Source: Flavobacteriales bacterium (GTDB lineage: Bacteria; Bacteroidota; Bacteroidia; Flavobacteriales_F; PHOS-HE28). From it: a stretch of 64,000 nt of DNA. The notes below the pieces were generated by a model. It was not told where the DNA came from. It was given only the letters and a program-made list of their open reading frames with translations, and ran no database searches. The stretch is from the NCBI GenBank assembly GCA_019912395.1, contig JAIOIH010000031.1:89898-153897 (forward strand), written 5' to 3'. Position numbers and translations under genes: made by a program. Shown one piece after another: positions 19,071 to 28,332 of this stretch (positions are counted from its first letter, which is position 1; each line of letters begins with the position of its first letter).

Positions 19071-19092
19071 AAGGCCGCACGTTGGCGGCCTT
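19071..19092 (-). terminator. Putative intrinsic terminator downstream of 19114-19593 (-)
   Basis: Stem AAGGCCGC/GCGGCCTT with 6-nt loop; T-rich run follows on the minus strand. Confidence 0.6.
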
Positions 19093-19113
19093 GCTTTGAA
19101 AGAGGGGGATCGA

Positions 19114-19593
19114 TCAGCGAGATGCGCTGGCCGAGGCGGGAACGGAGGTTCCGTCATGCGGGAGCGATGCAACGGCACCACCCTTTGCCGTGCGGGAGAA
19201 GCTCCCGGAAACGAAAACGGTGCTCGGCACTTCTTCCGAGGTGGACTGCTTCAGTTCCACCAGGAAGGTGGAGCGGGCGGCAACCGGTGCGTGGTCGGGT
19301 CCGGCGAACATCACCTCACCCGTGGTGCGGCCATCCGTGCCGAAGCGTACCCAAAGCGCTTGGCCTGCCGGAGCGACGAAGGAGAAGCTGCCGTTCTCGG
19401 CGATGGTCACGTTCACCGTGTCCGAGCCGTTGGTGATGACCACGGAGATGGGCGTGGCGGAAGCCTTTCCGCGCAACACCTGGCCCTTGCAGACCACTAC
19501 GTCCTGTGCGTTGGCATAAGCGGAGAGGCAGAGGGCGGCCGCGATCACTACGGCGTGGATCAAAGTGCGCTTGATGTGGGGCTGGAAGTTCAT
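19114..19593 (-). CDS. Secreted hypothetical protein
   Basis: MNFQPHIKRTLIHAVVIAAALCLSAYANAQDVVVCKGQVLRGKASATPISVVI...: signal peptide and coding-like composition. Confidence 0.6.
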   Translation of the reverse strand: MNFQPHIKRTLIHAVVIAAALCLSAYANAQDVVVCKGQVLRGKASATPISVVITNGSDTVNVTIAENGSFSFVAPAGQALWVRFGTDGRTTGEVMFAGPDHAPVAARSTFLVELKQSTSEEVPSTVFVSGSFSRTAKGGAVASLPHDGTSVPASASASR

Positions 19594-19740
19594 GGGGCGG
19601 TTGGTTTGGAAGGGTTGTTTGCCGTTGTTGACGATACAAAACTGCGGTGCTGCCGACCCCGGATATAGCCCCATTGAGCAAGTGGCGGGAGCTGGGGGAT
19701 AAGTGGCGGATATTGGTAACCCTTACTCCAGCACAACTCT

Positions 19741-20136
19741 CGTGACGTCATTGCGAGGAGTTCCGCAGCCCGGAGGGTGCGGGACGACGAAGCAATCTCG
19801 TCTGCGCGCAGGCCAGTGCATTGGAAAAGCAGGAGTGAATGACGGACTCATCAGCACGTTGGCGATCCGTGCTGCTGGCGCAGTGCGAGATTGCTTCCTC
19901 GCAAAGCCTCGTCGCAATGACGGTTGGGGCGATGGTCGCAAAGCTTTCGTGACGTCATTGCGAGGAGTTCCGCAGCCGGAGGGTGCGGGACGACGAAGCA
20001 ATCTTGTCTGCGGGTAGGCCAGTGCGTTGGAAAAGCAGGAGTGAATGACGGACTCAACTGCACGTGAGCATTCCGTGCTACCCGCGCAGTGCGAGATTGC
20101 TTCCTCGCAGAGCCTCGTCGCAATAACGGCTGGGGC
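19741..20136. repeat. Two tandem ~208-bp imperfect REP-like hairpin elements
   Basis: Copies begin CGTGACGTCATTGCGAGGAG at ~19741 and ~19949; each has ...GAAGCAATCT near the left end and AGATTGCTTCCTCGC...CCTCGTCGCAAT(G/A)ACG at the right end as an inverted repeat. Confidence 0.85.
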
Positions 20137-20270
20137 GTGCCGTACACTGCGTTCATCAATAAGCACAAGGCATTTATCCGTGTGCATCCGTGTCCATCCG
20201 TGGTTCCTCAGAAAAGAGCCAAGCGCGCCGATAGGCGCGATCATCCCAATATCGGTCGCTTGCGATCCCT

Positions 20271-22478
20271 TCACCCGAACGCCGAAAGCAAAGGCATGTC
20301 CACCTCCACGCGCGTGCCCTGCGCCAGGTCCGTGTAATGGAATCCCGCCTTGCCGCCATGCTGCTTCTGCACCAGGTCCAGGCGGGCGCGGGTGATCGCC
20401 GTGCCCAAGGAGGTCTTTTTCCTTGGCGCATCCGGCGCGGGAGGTGCCTTGGGGGCGTTGCGGCCCGAACCGTCGTCCTCGATGGTCCAGCGGAGCTGCC
20501 CACCGTGCTTCGCCACCCGTAGATCGATGTGGCCCCCTCCCTCCTTACCCGCCATGCCGTGCCAGATCGCATTCTCCACGAAAGGCTGCACCACCAAGGG
20601 CGGCACCATCACATCCTCGGGGTCCAGCTCGGGATCCACCGTGATCGAAAAATCGAACTTCTTCCCCATGCGCATGCGCTCCAGATCGAGGTAGCCGCGC
20701 AGCGCCTCCAGGTCATCCTTCAGCGGCACCTCGGCGTGGCGGCTGTTCTCCAGCACCAGCCGCATCACCCGGGCGAACTTGCCGAGGAAGCTGCTGGCAC
20801 TGTCCTGGTCGTTCCGTTGCACGAACGCGTTGATGCTGTTGAGCGCGTTGAAGATGAAGTGCGGGTTCATCTGGCTGCGCAAGGCCTGCGTCTCCAAGGT
20901 GGCGGCCTCCTTCTCGAAGCGCTCCCGCCTGCGCCTGCGGTCCGCGACGAACCAAGCACCGCTGCCTCCCAGCAGCATCAGCCCGCCGATACCCGTGGCC
21001 AGCGCACGGTTCCGGTTCGTGTCCGCGCGCAGTGCCTCAATGGTGCGTTCACTTTCCAGCTGCTTCCGTTCCCCCGCAAAGCGCAGGCTGTCGGCAAGTT
21101 GCTTCTTCCCGAACGTGTACATCATGTCCCGCTGGGTGAGCTGTTTTAGCAGCTGCTCGGACGTGAGGCTGTCGTTGATGCTGACGAAGGTCTCGTGGTA
21201 TTTCAGCGCGAGCATGCCGTTCCCGGTGGCCTTATAGGCGAGGTACAAGCATTCGCAATTGTTCTGCCGCTCGGCGGATATCGGGTTCCGCTCCGAAAGT
21301 GCCAAGCCCTTTGTGCATTCCTTCAGCGCCCGTTCCGGTTTTCCGCGATCCAGCTCCACCCGGCCCAAAGCGGCACGGGCCATGGCCTCGCTTGGGGCAT
21401 CATCCAGCTCCTGCGCCAAGGCGATCGCCTCCAGCAGCACCCGTGAGGCATCGGCGGTGCGGCCCGTGAGCCGGTACACCTGACCCAAGGACAACAGCGT
21501 GCGCCCCATCAGGTCCTTCACATCCGCCCCGCGCTCAAGGGCCAAGGCCTTCTCCAACATCATCACCGCACTATCCGGCCGCCCCAGTTCCATCAGCCGG
21601 CCGCCGATGCTGCTACCGGCGGTCATCATGCCTTGCCGGTGGTCGGCCGCCTCGTAGAGCGCATAAGCGCGCAGCAGCAGTTGCAGGCTTTCCTCGTTAT
21701 CGCCGGTGGTGGCCTTCAGTTCACTGATGGTGGTGAGGCAGGCCGCCACGCCCGCTTGGTCCTTGGCCCGTTCCAATATGGCCAAGCTCTTGTACGTCAT
21801 GTCGATCGCCTCGCCGATGCGCCCCGTGCCCGCATAAACGTTCCCCATGTTGCCGTAAGCTCCGCCGGCCATCTGCTCCATCCCCAGCTTCTCCGCGAGG
21901 TCCGCGCATTTCTGGTAATACACCAAGGCACTGTCCGGCTGCCCTTGGAACTGGAACGTGAGGCCCATGCCATTGTAGCAGTACACGATGCCCTCCTCAT
22001 CGTTGGCACGCCGGTGCAATGCGATGCTGCGGCGGTTGTGCTCCATGGATTCCTCCATGCGGCCCAACTTCCTGTATGCGAAGGCCATGTTGCTTTCCAC
22101 CGCACCGGCCCCCACCAGGTAGGCGCTATCGCTCCGGCTGGAATAGTACGCGAGCGAGCTGTCCAAATAGGTCAGTGACGGAACGCTGGAGCGCATCATC
22201 AGGAAGGCCAGCCCGATGTCGCGGTAGCCCAAGGCGATCATCAAGGTATCGCGCGCATCCTTGGCCTGGGCCAATAGGTTCCGGGCCAGCACCATGCTGC
22301 TGTCCTGGTCCACCGAGCGCATGGCCAGCACCAGCTCGTGCAAGGTGAGCAGGCGTTCATGGGTGGTAGCCTGCGGATCACCATGGGCCTGCCAAAGGGA
22401 ATCCAGCCGGTCCGGCTCCTTTGCTTGCACATGCAGGACGGATAAGAGCATGGCCAAGAACAGCAGGGGGCGCAGCAT
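20271..22478 (-). CDS. LytS/YehU-type sensor histidine kinase with TPR sensor region
   Basis: Signal peptide, TPR repeats, TM (ALATGIGGLMLLGGSGAWFV), LRSQMNPHFIFNALNSINAFV (His_kinase), VPPLVVQPFVENAIWHGM and C-terminal HATPase. Confidence 0.9.
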   Translation of the reverse strand: MLRPLLFLAMLLSVLHVQAKEPDRLDSLWQAHGDPQATTHERLLTLHELVLAMRSVDQDSSMVLARNLLAQAKDARDTLMIALGYRDIGLAFLMMRSSVPSLTYLDSSLAYYSSRSDSAYLVGAGAVESNMAFAYRKLGRMEESMEHNRRSIALHRRANDEEGIVYCYNGMGLTFQFQGQPDSALVYYQKCADLAEKLGMEQMAGGAYGNMGNVYAGTGRIGEAIDMTYKSLAILERAKDQAGVAACLTTISELKATTGDNEESLQLLLRAYALYEAADHRQGMMTAGSSIGGRLMELGRPDSAVMMLEKALALERGADVKDLMGRTLLSLGQVYRLTGRTADASRVLLEAIALAQELDDAPSEAMARAALGRVELDRGKPERALKECTKGLALSERNPISAERQNNCECLYLAYKATGNGMLALKYHETFVSINDSLTSEQLLKQLTQRDMMYTFGKKQLADSLRFAGERKQLESERTIEALRADTNRNRALATGIGGLMLLGGSGAWFVADRRRRRERFEKEAATLETQALRSQMNPHFIFNALNSINAFVQRNDQDSASSFLGKFARVMRLVLENSRHAEVPLKDDLEALRGYLDLERMRMGKKFDFSITVDPELDPEDVMVPPLVVQPFVENAIWHGMAGKEGGGHIDLRVAKHGGQLRWTIEDDGSGRNAPKAPPAPDAPRKKTSLGTAITRARLDLVQKQHGGKAGFHYTDLAQGTRVEVDMPLLSAFG

Positions 22479-22616
22479 GGGAGGTGGTTTGGGGTGTGAA
22501 CTGCAAGGTAGCAAGGGCGACCCACCGAGGAGGCAATAAGCCGATGAGCCGAGGTATCGTTCCACCAAACTGTTCGCTGCATGTGGCTACATGGCGTAGG
22601 CTGGTTATTACCAATG

Positions 22617-23081
22617 GCCGTTGAAGTGGCCATGCTGTATGTGGTGCGCAACGGCCTGCGCCACGATGCTTCCTTCCTGCAACCCTGCAAGGAAGCTCCG
22701 CTCTCGCTCCACCCCGAGCGCTGCTTCCGGCACCTGCTCTTCAGCCAGCCACCGGCCCCCATGGCCGGACCCGCCAGTGCCCGTGCCATCGCCCACCGCC
22801 ACCACCCGCCCAGCGGCCTCCAGCTATGGCCCGGCCACAGCCTGCACCTTCACCTGCGCCTCCCTTGGAGCGGCGCCTACCGCCCCGCCGCCGCCCATTG
22901 GCCAAGGGACTGGAGCGCCCACCTGCGCACCTGGCACATGATCGCCTGCCCCGTGAAGCGCTTCAAATGGCACGCCAGCCCGTGGCACTTGGCCTGCCCG
23001 GTGGTGTTCACACCCGTGCAGGTACACTACCACGCGGTCTCCGGCCATGCGGAATGGACCTTTGTACTGAAGGAGCGGTAA
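22617..23081 (+). CDS. Hypothetical protein
   Basis: MAVEVAMLYVVRNGLRHDASFLQPCKEAPLSLHPERCF...; GC3-rich codons in this frame, no family recognised; start uncertain. Confidence 0.4.
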   Translation, partial: AVEVAMLYVVRNGLRHDASFLQPCKEAPLSLHPERCFRHLLFSQPPAPMAGPASARAIAHRHHPPSGLQLWPGHSLHLHLRLPWSGAYRPAAAHWPRDWSAHLRTWHMIACPVKRFKWHASPWHLACPVVFTPVQVHYHAVSGHAEWTFVLKER

Positions 23082-23083
23082 GG

Positions 23084-23111
23084 CTTGTGGCTTGAAGCTA
23101 ACGGCTGGTGG
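23084..23111. repeat. Heptanucleotide array (CTTGTGG family)
   Basis: CTTGTGG CTTGAAG CTAACGG CTGGTGG. Confidence 0.65.
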
Positions 23112-23139
23112 CCCGCAGACGGATCACCGATGCTCGAAA

Positions 23140-23383
23140 GGCCTTTTGGTCTTCGGCCTTCAGGCGTATTCAGGCCGTGCGTTCCTTGGCTTCGGCCGTT
23201 GGCCCTTGGCTCTTGGCTCTTGGCTCAGGCTATGTGGGACCGGCGGTATACGCGGCACTCCAGGCATTTTGGTTGGTTCGGCCCTTCAGGCGCATTCAGG
23301 CCAGCTGGCTCATCGGCCTTGGGCCAAGCGGAGCCATCGCGGCCAAGCCTGACAACTGAGAACGGACAACTGACAACTGAATC
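23140..23383. repeat. Degenerate repeat region on the left flank of the RM island
   Basis: Direct copies TTTTGGTCTTCGGCCTTCAGGCGTATTCAGGCC and TTTTGGTTGGTTCGGCCCTTCAGGCGCATTCAGGCC, TTGGCTC runs, then GACAACT GAGAACG GACAACT GACAACT (23351-23378). Confidence 0.75.
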
Positions 23384-23449
23384 GTCATATCAACCCCAAA
23401 CACTACTTTGCCCAAGAATGCCCACCCGCATTCCTTCCCGAACCCGATC

Positions 23450-25186
23450 ATGACCAAAGCCACCAAAGAGCCCAAGGCCAAAAAGCCAAAGGCCTCTGAA
23501 CCAAAAGCCAACGGCTCCGCCGCCGAAAAAGCCAAAAGCCCAGCCCCTCCCGGCCCTTGGACCGGCAGCTGGATCGCACCCAGCGAGCGGGATGCCGAGC
23601 GCGATAGCTTGGAGAAGAAGCTCTGGGATGCCGCTGATGAGATGCGCGCCAACAGCGGTCTCAAGAGCAGCGAGTACAGCAACCCCGTGCTCGGCCTCAT
23701 CTTCCTGCGCTTTGCCGAGGTGCGTTATGCCCATGCACGGGAGCAACTGGAGAAGGAAGGTGCCAGCAGCCGGCGCGGTTCGCGGGTGGATGAACCCGCC
23801 GCCTACCACGCCAAGGGCATCATCTACTTGGAGCGCACCGCGCACTACGACTACCTGCTGGAATACCCCGAGGGCGGCAAAGGCAAGGTGAGCTTGGCGC
23901 AGGCCGTGAACGAGGCCATGCGCACCATCGAGCGCGACAACCCGCAACTGAGCGGTGTACTGCCCAAGACCTACGAACGCTTCAGCGATCCCGCCGCGCT
24001 CAAAAGCCTCATCAAGACCATCAGCACCATACCGGCGAGCTTGGAGTTCGATGCCTTCGGCCGCATCTACGAATACTTCCTCGGCGCCTTTGCGCGCAGC
24101 GAGGGGCAGAAGGGCGGTGAGTTCTTTACGCCGCCCAGCATCGTGCGCCTGCTCACCGAAGTGCTCGAACCCTTCCACGGTCGCATCCTCGATCCCGCCT
24201 GTGGCAGCGGCGGCATGTTCGTGCAGAGCGCACGGTTTGTGAGCGAGCACCAAGGCGCACCCGGTGACAAATTGAGCGTGTTCGGCATGGAGAAGGAGGA
24301 GGCCACCACGGCCCTCTGCCGCATGAACCTCGCCATGCACGGGCTGGAGGGCGACATCAAGCAGGCCATCAGCTACTATGATGATCCGCACGAGGCCACC
24401 GGACGTTTCGATTTCGTGCTGGCCAACCCGCCCTTCAATGTGAACAAGGTGGACAAGGAACGCTTGGAGACCATGACCGGACCCGGCCGCCGCTATCCCT
24501 TCGGCATGCCGCGCACGGACAATGCCAACTACCTCTGGATCCAGCTCTTCCACAGCGCACTGAACGAGAAGGGACGTGCCGGTTTCGTAATGGCGAACAG
24601 CGCCAGCGATGCCCGCAGCAGCGAACAGGACATCCGCCGCCAACTGCTGGAGGACCGTGCCGTGGACGTGATGGTGAGCGTAGGCCCCAACATGTTCTAC
24701 ACCGTCACGCTGCCCTGTACCCTCTGGTTCCTGGACAAGGGCAAGCGCAAGACGCCGCGCAAGGACCAAGTGCTTTTTCTCGATGCCCGCCACATCTACC
24801 GCCAGATCGATCGCGCACACCGCGACTGGACCGAAGCCCAGGTGGGTTTCCTCGTCAACATCGTGCGCTTGTACCGGGGGGAAGAAGTGGATCTAACCTA
24901 CGGCGGGGCCGAAGCAGATGTGATGCTGAAGGAGGTATTCGGGAAGAAGCCCGCTTACACCGATGTAGCCGGGCTTTGCAAAGTGGCCACATTGGACGAG
25001 ATCGAAGCACAGGGCTATAGCCTGAACCCCGGCCGCTACGTGGGTGTGGTGCCCGGCGTGGACCTCAGCGACGAGGACTTTGGCGAGCAATTGGACGCAC
25101 TGAACGAGGAATTGGAAATGCTGAATGCGCAGGCGCGGGAGTTGGAGGAGACCGTAGCAAGCAACCTAGCGGAGTTACTATCCTAA
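23450..25186 (+). CDS. hsdM: Type I restriction-modification methyltransferase subunit M
   Basis: [43 protein letters not shown]; Lys/Ala/Pro-rich N-terminal extension. Confidence 0.95.
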   Translation: MTKATKEPKAKKPKASEPKANGSAAEKAKSPAPPGPWTGSWIAPSERDAERDSLEKKLWDAADEMRANSGLKSSEYSNPVLGLIFLRFAEVRYAHAREQLEKEGASSRRGSRVDEPAAYHAKGIIYLERTAHYDYLLEYPEGGKGKVSLAQAVNEAMRTIERDNPQLSGVLPKTYERFSDPAALKSLIKTISTIPASLEFDAFGRIYEYFLGAFARSEGQKGGEFFTPPSIVRLLTEVLEPFHGRILDPACGSGGMFVQSARFVSEHQGAPGDKLSVFGMEKEEATTALCRMNLAMHGLEGDIKQAISYYDDPHEATGRFDFVLANPPFNVNKVDKERLETMTGPGRRYPFGMPRTDNANYLWIQLFHSALNEKGRAGFVMANSASDARSSEQDIRRQLLEDRAVDVMVSVGPNMFYTVTLPCTLWFLDKGKRKTPRKDQVLFLDARHIYRQIDRAHRDWTEAQVGFLVNIVRLYRGEEVDLTYGGAEADVMLKEVFGKKPAYTDVAGLCKVATLDEIEAQGYSLNPGRYVGVVPGVDLSDEDFGEQLDALNEELEMLNAQARELEETVASNLAELLS

Positions 25187-26379
25187 TGGCTAAGAGTATG
25201 GACCACTGGCCTGAAGTTAAGATTGGAGACTTAGGAGAAGTCTTCACTGGGCGTACGCCGCCAACCCATAAGAAGTCCTACTATGGTAGCGAGTACCCTT
25301 TCATCACACCTGGGGATATGCGTCAAGGAAAATATGCACTCCATGCTGAACGTGGCCTTTCGCAGGAGGGCGCTGATTTGTTGAAGCGCATACAATTGCC
25401 GGCGAATGCTGTATGTGTCTCATGTATTGGCTGGCAGATGGGCGAGACGATCCTGACGGCTCGGCCGTCCTTCACTAATCAACAGATAAACACCATCGTT
25501 CCCTCAGTTGATGTGGACTCATCGTTTCTCTATTATTCATTGCGCACTAGGAAGCAGGAGTTTCTCTCTCTCGGCGCCTCTACTGGTGTCCGAACGCCGA
25601 TATTGAATAAGTCAGCTTTTTGTAATCTGACACTGCTACTACCACCACTTCCCACCCAACGCCGCATCGCGGGCATCCTCTCGGCGTACGACGAGCTGAT
25701 CGCGAACAACCAGCGGCGTATCGCGGTGCTGGAGCAGATGGCGCGGGCGCTGTATCGGGAGTGGTTCGTGTATTTCCGGTTCCCCGCCGAAGCTTCAGCG
25801 AAGGTGGGGGCGCCAGGGGTTCGAATCCAACCGGGTTCAGAACTGCCGGAGGGGTGGGAACTCGGCATACTTGAGGATGTTGTCACGCTCCAACGGGGTT
25901 TTGATCTACCCAAAGCACAGCGTGTGGATGGAACTGTACCGATCATTGCAGCCACCGGCATTACCGGGTGGCACAATGAAGCAAGGGTGAAAGCCCCAGG
26001 TGTAGTAACAGGAAGGTCTGGAACAATTGGAGAGGTCCTTTATATCCAAGAAGACTACTGGCCCCTGAACACAAGCCTTTGGTCAAAAGCCTTTCCTAAG
26101 TCGGTGCCGCTTTTCGCATACTATACACTCAGTGGTATAGAGTTGAAGCAGTTCAACGCTGGTGCGGCGGTGCCTTCATTGAATCGGAATGACATACACG
26201 GATTGCCAATGCCGATTCCTCCCATGTCTTTACAAATCAAATTTCAGGAGATCGCTGGTGCCATGCACGAACAGATGAAGGTCTTGGAAGAGTCAACCAA
26301 TATCCTGCGCCGGACGCGCGACCTGTTGTTGCCGCGGTTGATGAGTGGGCGGGTGGAGGTTAACAAGATTGCATCATGA
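25186..26379 (+). CDS. hsdS: Type I restriction-modification specificity subunit S
   Basis: Two target-recognition halves with LPPLPTQRRIAGILSAYDELIANNQRRIAVLEQMARALYREWF conserved spacer and C-terminal RRTRDLLLPRLMSGRVEV; overlaps hsdM by 1 bp. Confidence 0.95.
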   Translation: MAKSMDHWPEVKIGDLGEVFTGRTPPTHKKSYYGSEYPFITPGDMRQGKYALHAERGLSQEGADLLKRIQLPANAVCVSCIGWQMGETILTARPSFTNQQINTIVPSVDVDSSFLYYSLRTRKQEFLSLGASTGVRTPILNKSAFCNLTLLLPPLPTQRRIAGILSAYDELIANNQRRIAVLEQMARALYREWFVYFRFPAEASAKVGAPGVRIQPGSELPEGWELGILEDVVTLQRGFDLPKAQRVDGTVPIIAATGITGWHNEARVKAPGVVTGRSGTIGEVLYIQEDYWPLNTSLWSKAFPKSVPLFAYYTLSGIELKQFNAGAAVPSLNRNDIHGLPMPIPPMSLQIKFQEIAGAMHEQMKVLEESTNILRRTRDLLLPRLMSGRVEVNKIAS

Positions 26380-28322
26380 CTTGGGATACTGGACTAACTG
26401 GAAACCACTTGGAGATTGCCAAGTCAAATGCGGACCGACTTCGGGTGATGGCTGGGCCAGGAACGGGAAAGAGCTTCGCGATGAAGCGTCGGATTGCCCG
26501 GCTGGTTGAAGAAGAAGGGGTCGATGCTGCCAAAATCTTGGCTGTAACATTTACACGCACTGCCGCTGCTGACCTGAAGAATGAGTTGCACAGCATGGGG
26601 ATTCCGAATTGTGAGAAAATCGCCGCCGGAACACTGCACGCCTTCTGCTTTAAATTGTTGATGCAGCAGGAGGTGTTTGATGCAATCGGCCGGGTACCAC
26701 GTGGAGTGCTAACCTTCGCTAAAAGCAAGGTGTACCAGTTCGAACTAAAACCGATGCTTGAGGATATCAAGCCACTGGGGAAATTCGGAGGTAAGCGGGA
26801 CATGTCGAAGCGTGTTTTAGCCTTTGAGGCAGCATGGGCCCGACTCCAACACGAAGCGCCGGGTTGGCCATTAGAGGCAGTTGATAAACAGTTCAACCGC
26901 GCTTTGCGCGATTGGTTGACATTCCATGAGGGTATGCTGGTTGGAGAACTCGTTCCAGAGGCACTCCGCTTCGTCAGGAACAATCCCGCAAGCTCAGTCC
27001 TTGGGCGGTACACACACATTGTGGTTGATGAGTACCAAGACTTGAACCGAGCTGAACAGGAACTCATCGACCTTCTGGCCAAGGGGAAGAGCCTATCTAT
27101 CGTAGGGGACATTGACCAATCCATCTATCGCTTCCGACATGCGAATCCTGAAGGAATCACAGACTTCATCACCAGGCATCCGAGTACCGAAGATTGGGAT
27201 TTGGATGTCTGTCGACGATGCCGGCAAGAAATCGTTGAGGTGGCGGACAACGTGATCATACACAACTACGACGCCGCAGTCGACCATCGTTTAAGACCGT
27301 TGACCTCGCCGGATGGCGTGGCTACGATCCGTGTACTGCAATGGTCTTCGTTTGAGGAGGAAGCAGTGGGCGTGGCGGCCTATGTCGCCCATCTCGTTGA
27401 AAGTAAACTAGCTGAACCGGGTGAGATCCTGATTCTATCACCTCGAAGGCTGATCGCTGCGGAGATCAAACGAAATTTGAGCGAGAACAGTGAAGGTATC
27501 GAGGTACACAGCTTTTACAACGACAAGCTAATGGAGCCGGAAGAGGTTCAGGTCGCTCTGACCCTGCTCCATCTTTTAACCGACCAAGAGGATCGAATCG
27601 CACTGAGGTACTGGCTCGGGTATGGCAATGCCAATTTCTTTCAGGTTGAGTACGCTCGCCTTAGGGCCTATTGTGAAAAAGAGGGCCTTTCACCCTATGC
27701 AGCCTTATTCGGAGTTCATAACGGCCATGTTGAGATTGCTCGCGTCCCCAAGGTCATGGCACGATTCGAAGCGCTTGTTAGCGAATTAGATAGACTTCGA
27801 CCTTTAACCACGACCGAGCTATTCAATGAATTATTTCCTCGCCGCCTAGCTTGGTCGGATCCCATACGCGAACTCTTGACCGGTAAGACGGGGGACCTAG
27901 AGAACGCGAAGCAGCTACTCGACTTGATACGCGGTGAGCTCACCCAGCCTGAAATGCCTTCTGATGGCGACTTCGTACGCATCATGAGCTTGCATAAATC
28001 CAAAGGGCTCACATCGCGGATCGTTATCATCGTCGGCTGTATCCATAGTCTCATTCCATATGTGGACGATGAGCTCGATCTTGCAGAAATGCCGGAGCAC
28101 ATGGCTGAACAGCGCCGACTGTTCTATGTGGCTCTGACTCGGGCAAAGGAGGTGCTGGTGCTCTCTTCGTTCACGAGTCTTCCAAGAGCGCTCGCGTACA
28201 AGCTTGGTGCGCAGATCGGACCGCATGACTCCACAATTGCCAGTCAGTTCATGGATGAGCTGGGGCCTCGAGCGGGTGCGGCGATTCACGGGAACGATTG
28301 GGTTGATAGCAACTTCGCTTGA
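26376..28322 (+). CDS. UvrD/Rep-like superfamily 1 DNA helicase
   Basis: LRVMAGPGTGKSFAMKRRIARLV, ILAVTFTRTAAADLKNEL, VVDEYQDLNRAEQELIDLLAKGKSLSIVGDIDQSIYRFRHA, IMSLHKSKGLTSRIVIIVG; ATGA overlap with hsdS. Confidence 0.93.
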   Translation: MTWDTGLTGNHLEIAKSNADRLRVMAGPGTGKSFAMKRRIARLVEEEGVDAAKILAVTFTRTAAADLKNELHSMGIPNCEKIAAGTLHAFCFKLLMQQEVFDAIGRVPRGVLTFAKSKVYQFELKPMLEDIKPLGKFGGKRDMSKRVLAFEAAWARLQHEAPGWPLEAVDKQFNRALRDWLTFHEGMLVGELVPEALRFVRNNPASSVLGRYTHIVVDEYQDLNRAEQELIDLLAKGKSLSIVGDIDQSIYRFRHANPEGITDFITRHPSTEDWDLDVCRRCRQEIVEVADNVIIHNYDAAVDHRLRPLTSPDGVATIRVLQWSSFEEEAVGVAAYVAHLVESKLAEPGEILILSPRRLIAAEIKRNLSENSEGIEVHSFYNDKLMEPEEVQVALTLLHLLTDQEDRIALRYWLGYGNANFFQVEYARLRAYCEKEGLSPYAALFGVHNGHVEIARVPKVMARFEALVSELDRLRPLTTTELFNELFPRRLAWSDPIRELLTGKTGDLENAKQLLDLIRGELTQPEMPSDGDFVRIMSLHKSKGLTSRIVIIVGCIHSLIPYVDDELDLAEMPEHMAEQRRLFYVALTRAKEVLVLSSFTSLPRALAYKLGAQIGPHDSTIASQFMDELGPRAGAAIHGNDWVDSNFA

Positions 28323-28332
28323 CCAACAATTA

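Noticed and set aside
19741-20136. Possible CRISPR array
   Set aside because: Only two ~208-bp units with internal inverted arms; no short direct repeats with unique spacers and no cas genes.
23390-24820. 476-aa minus-strand ORF
   Set aside because: Antisense shadow of hsdM.
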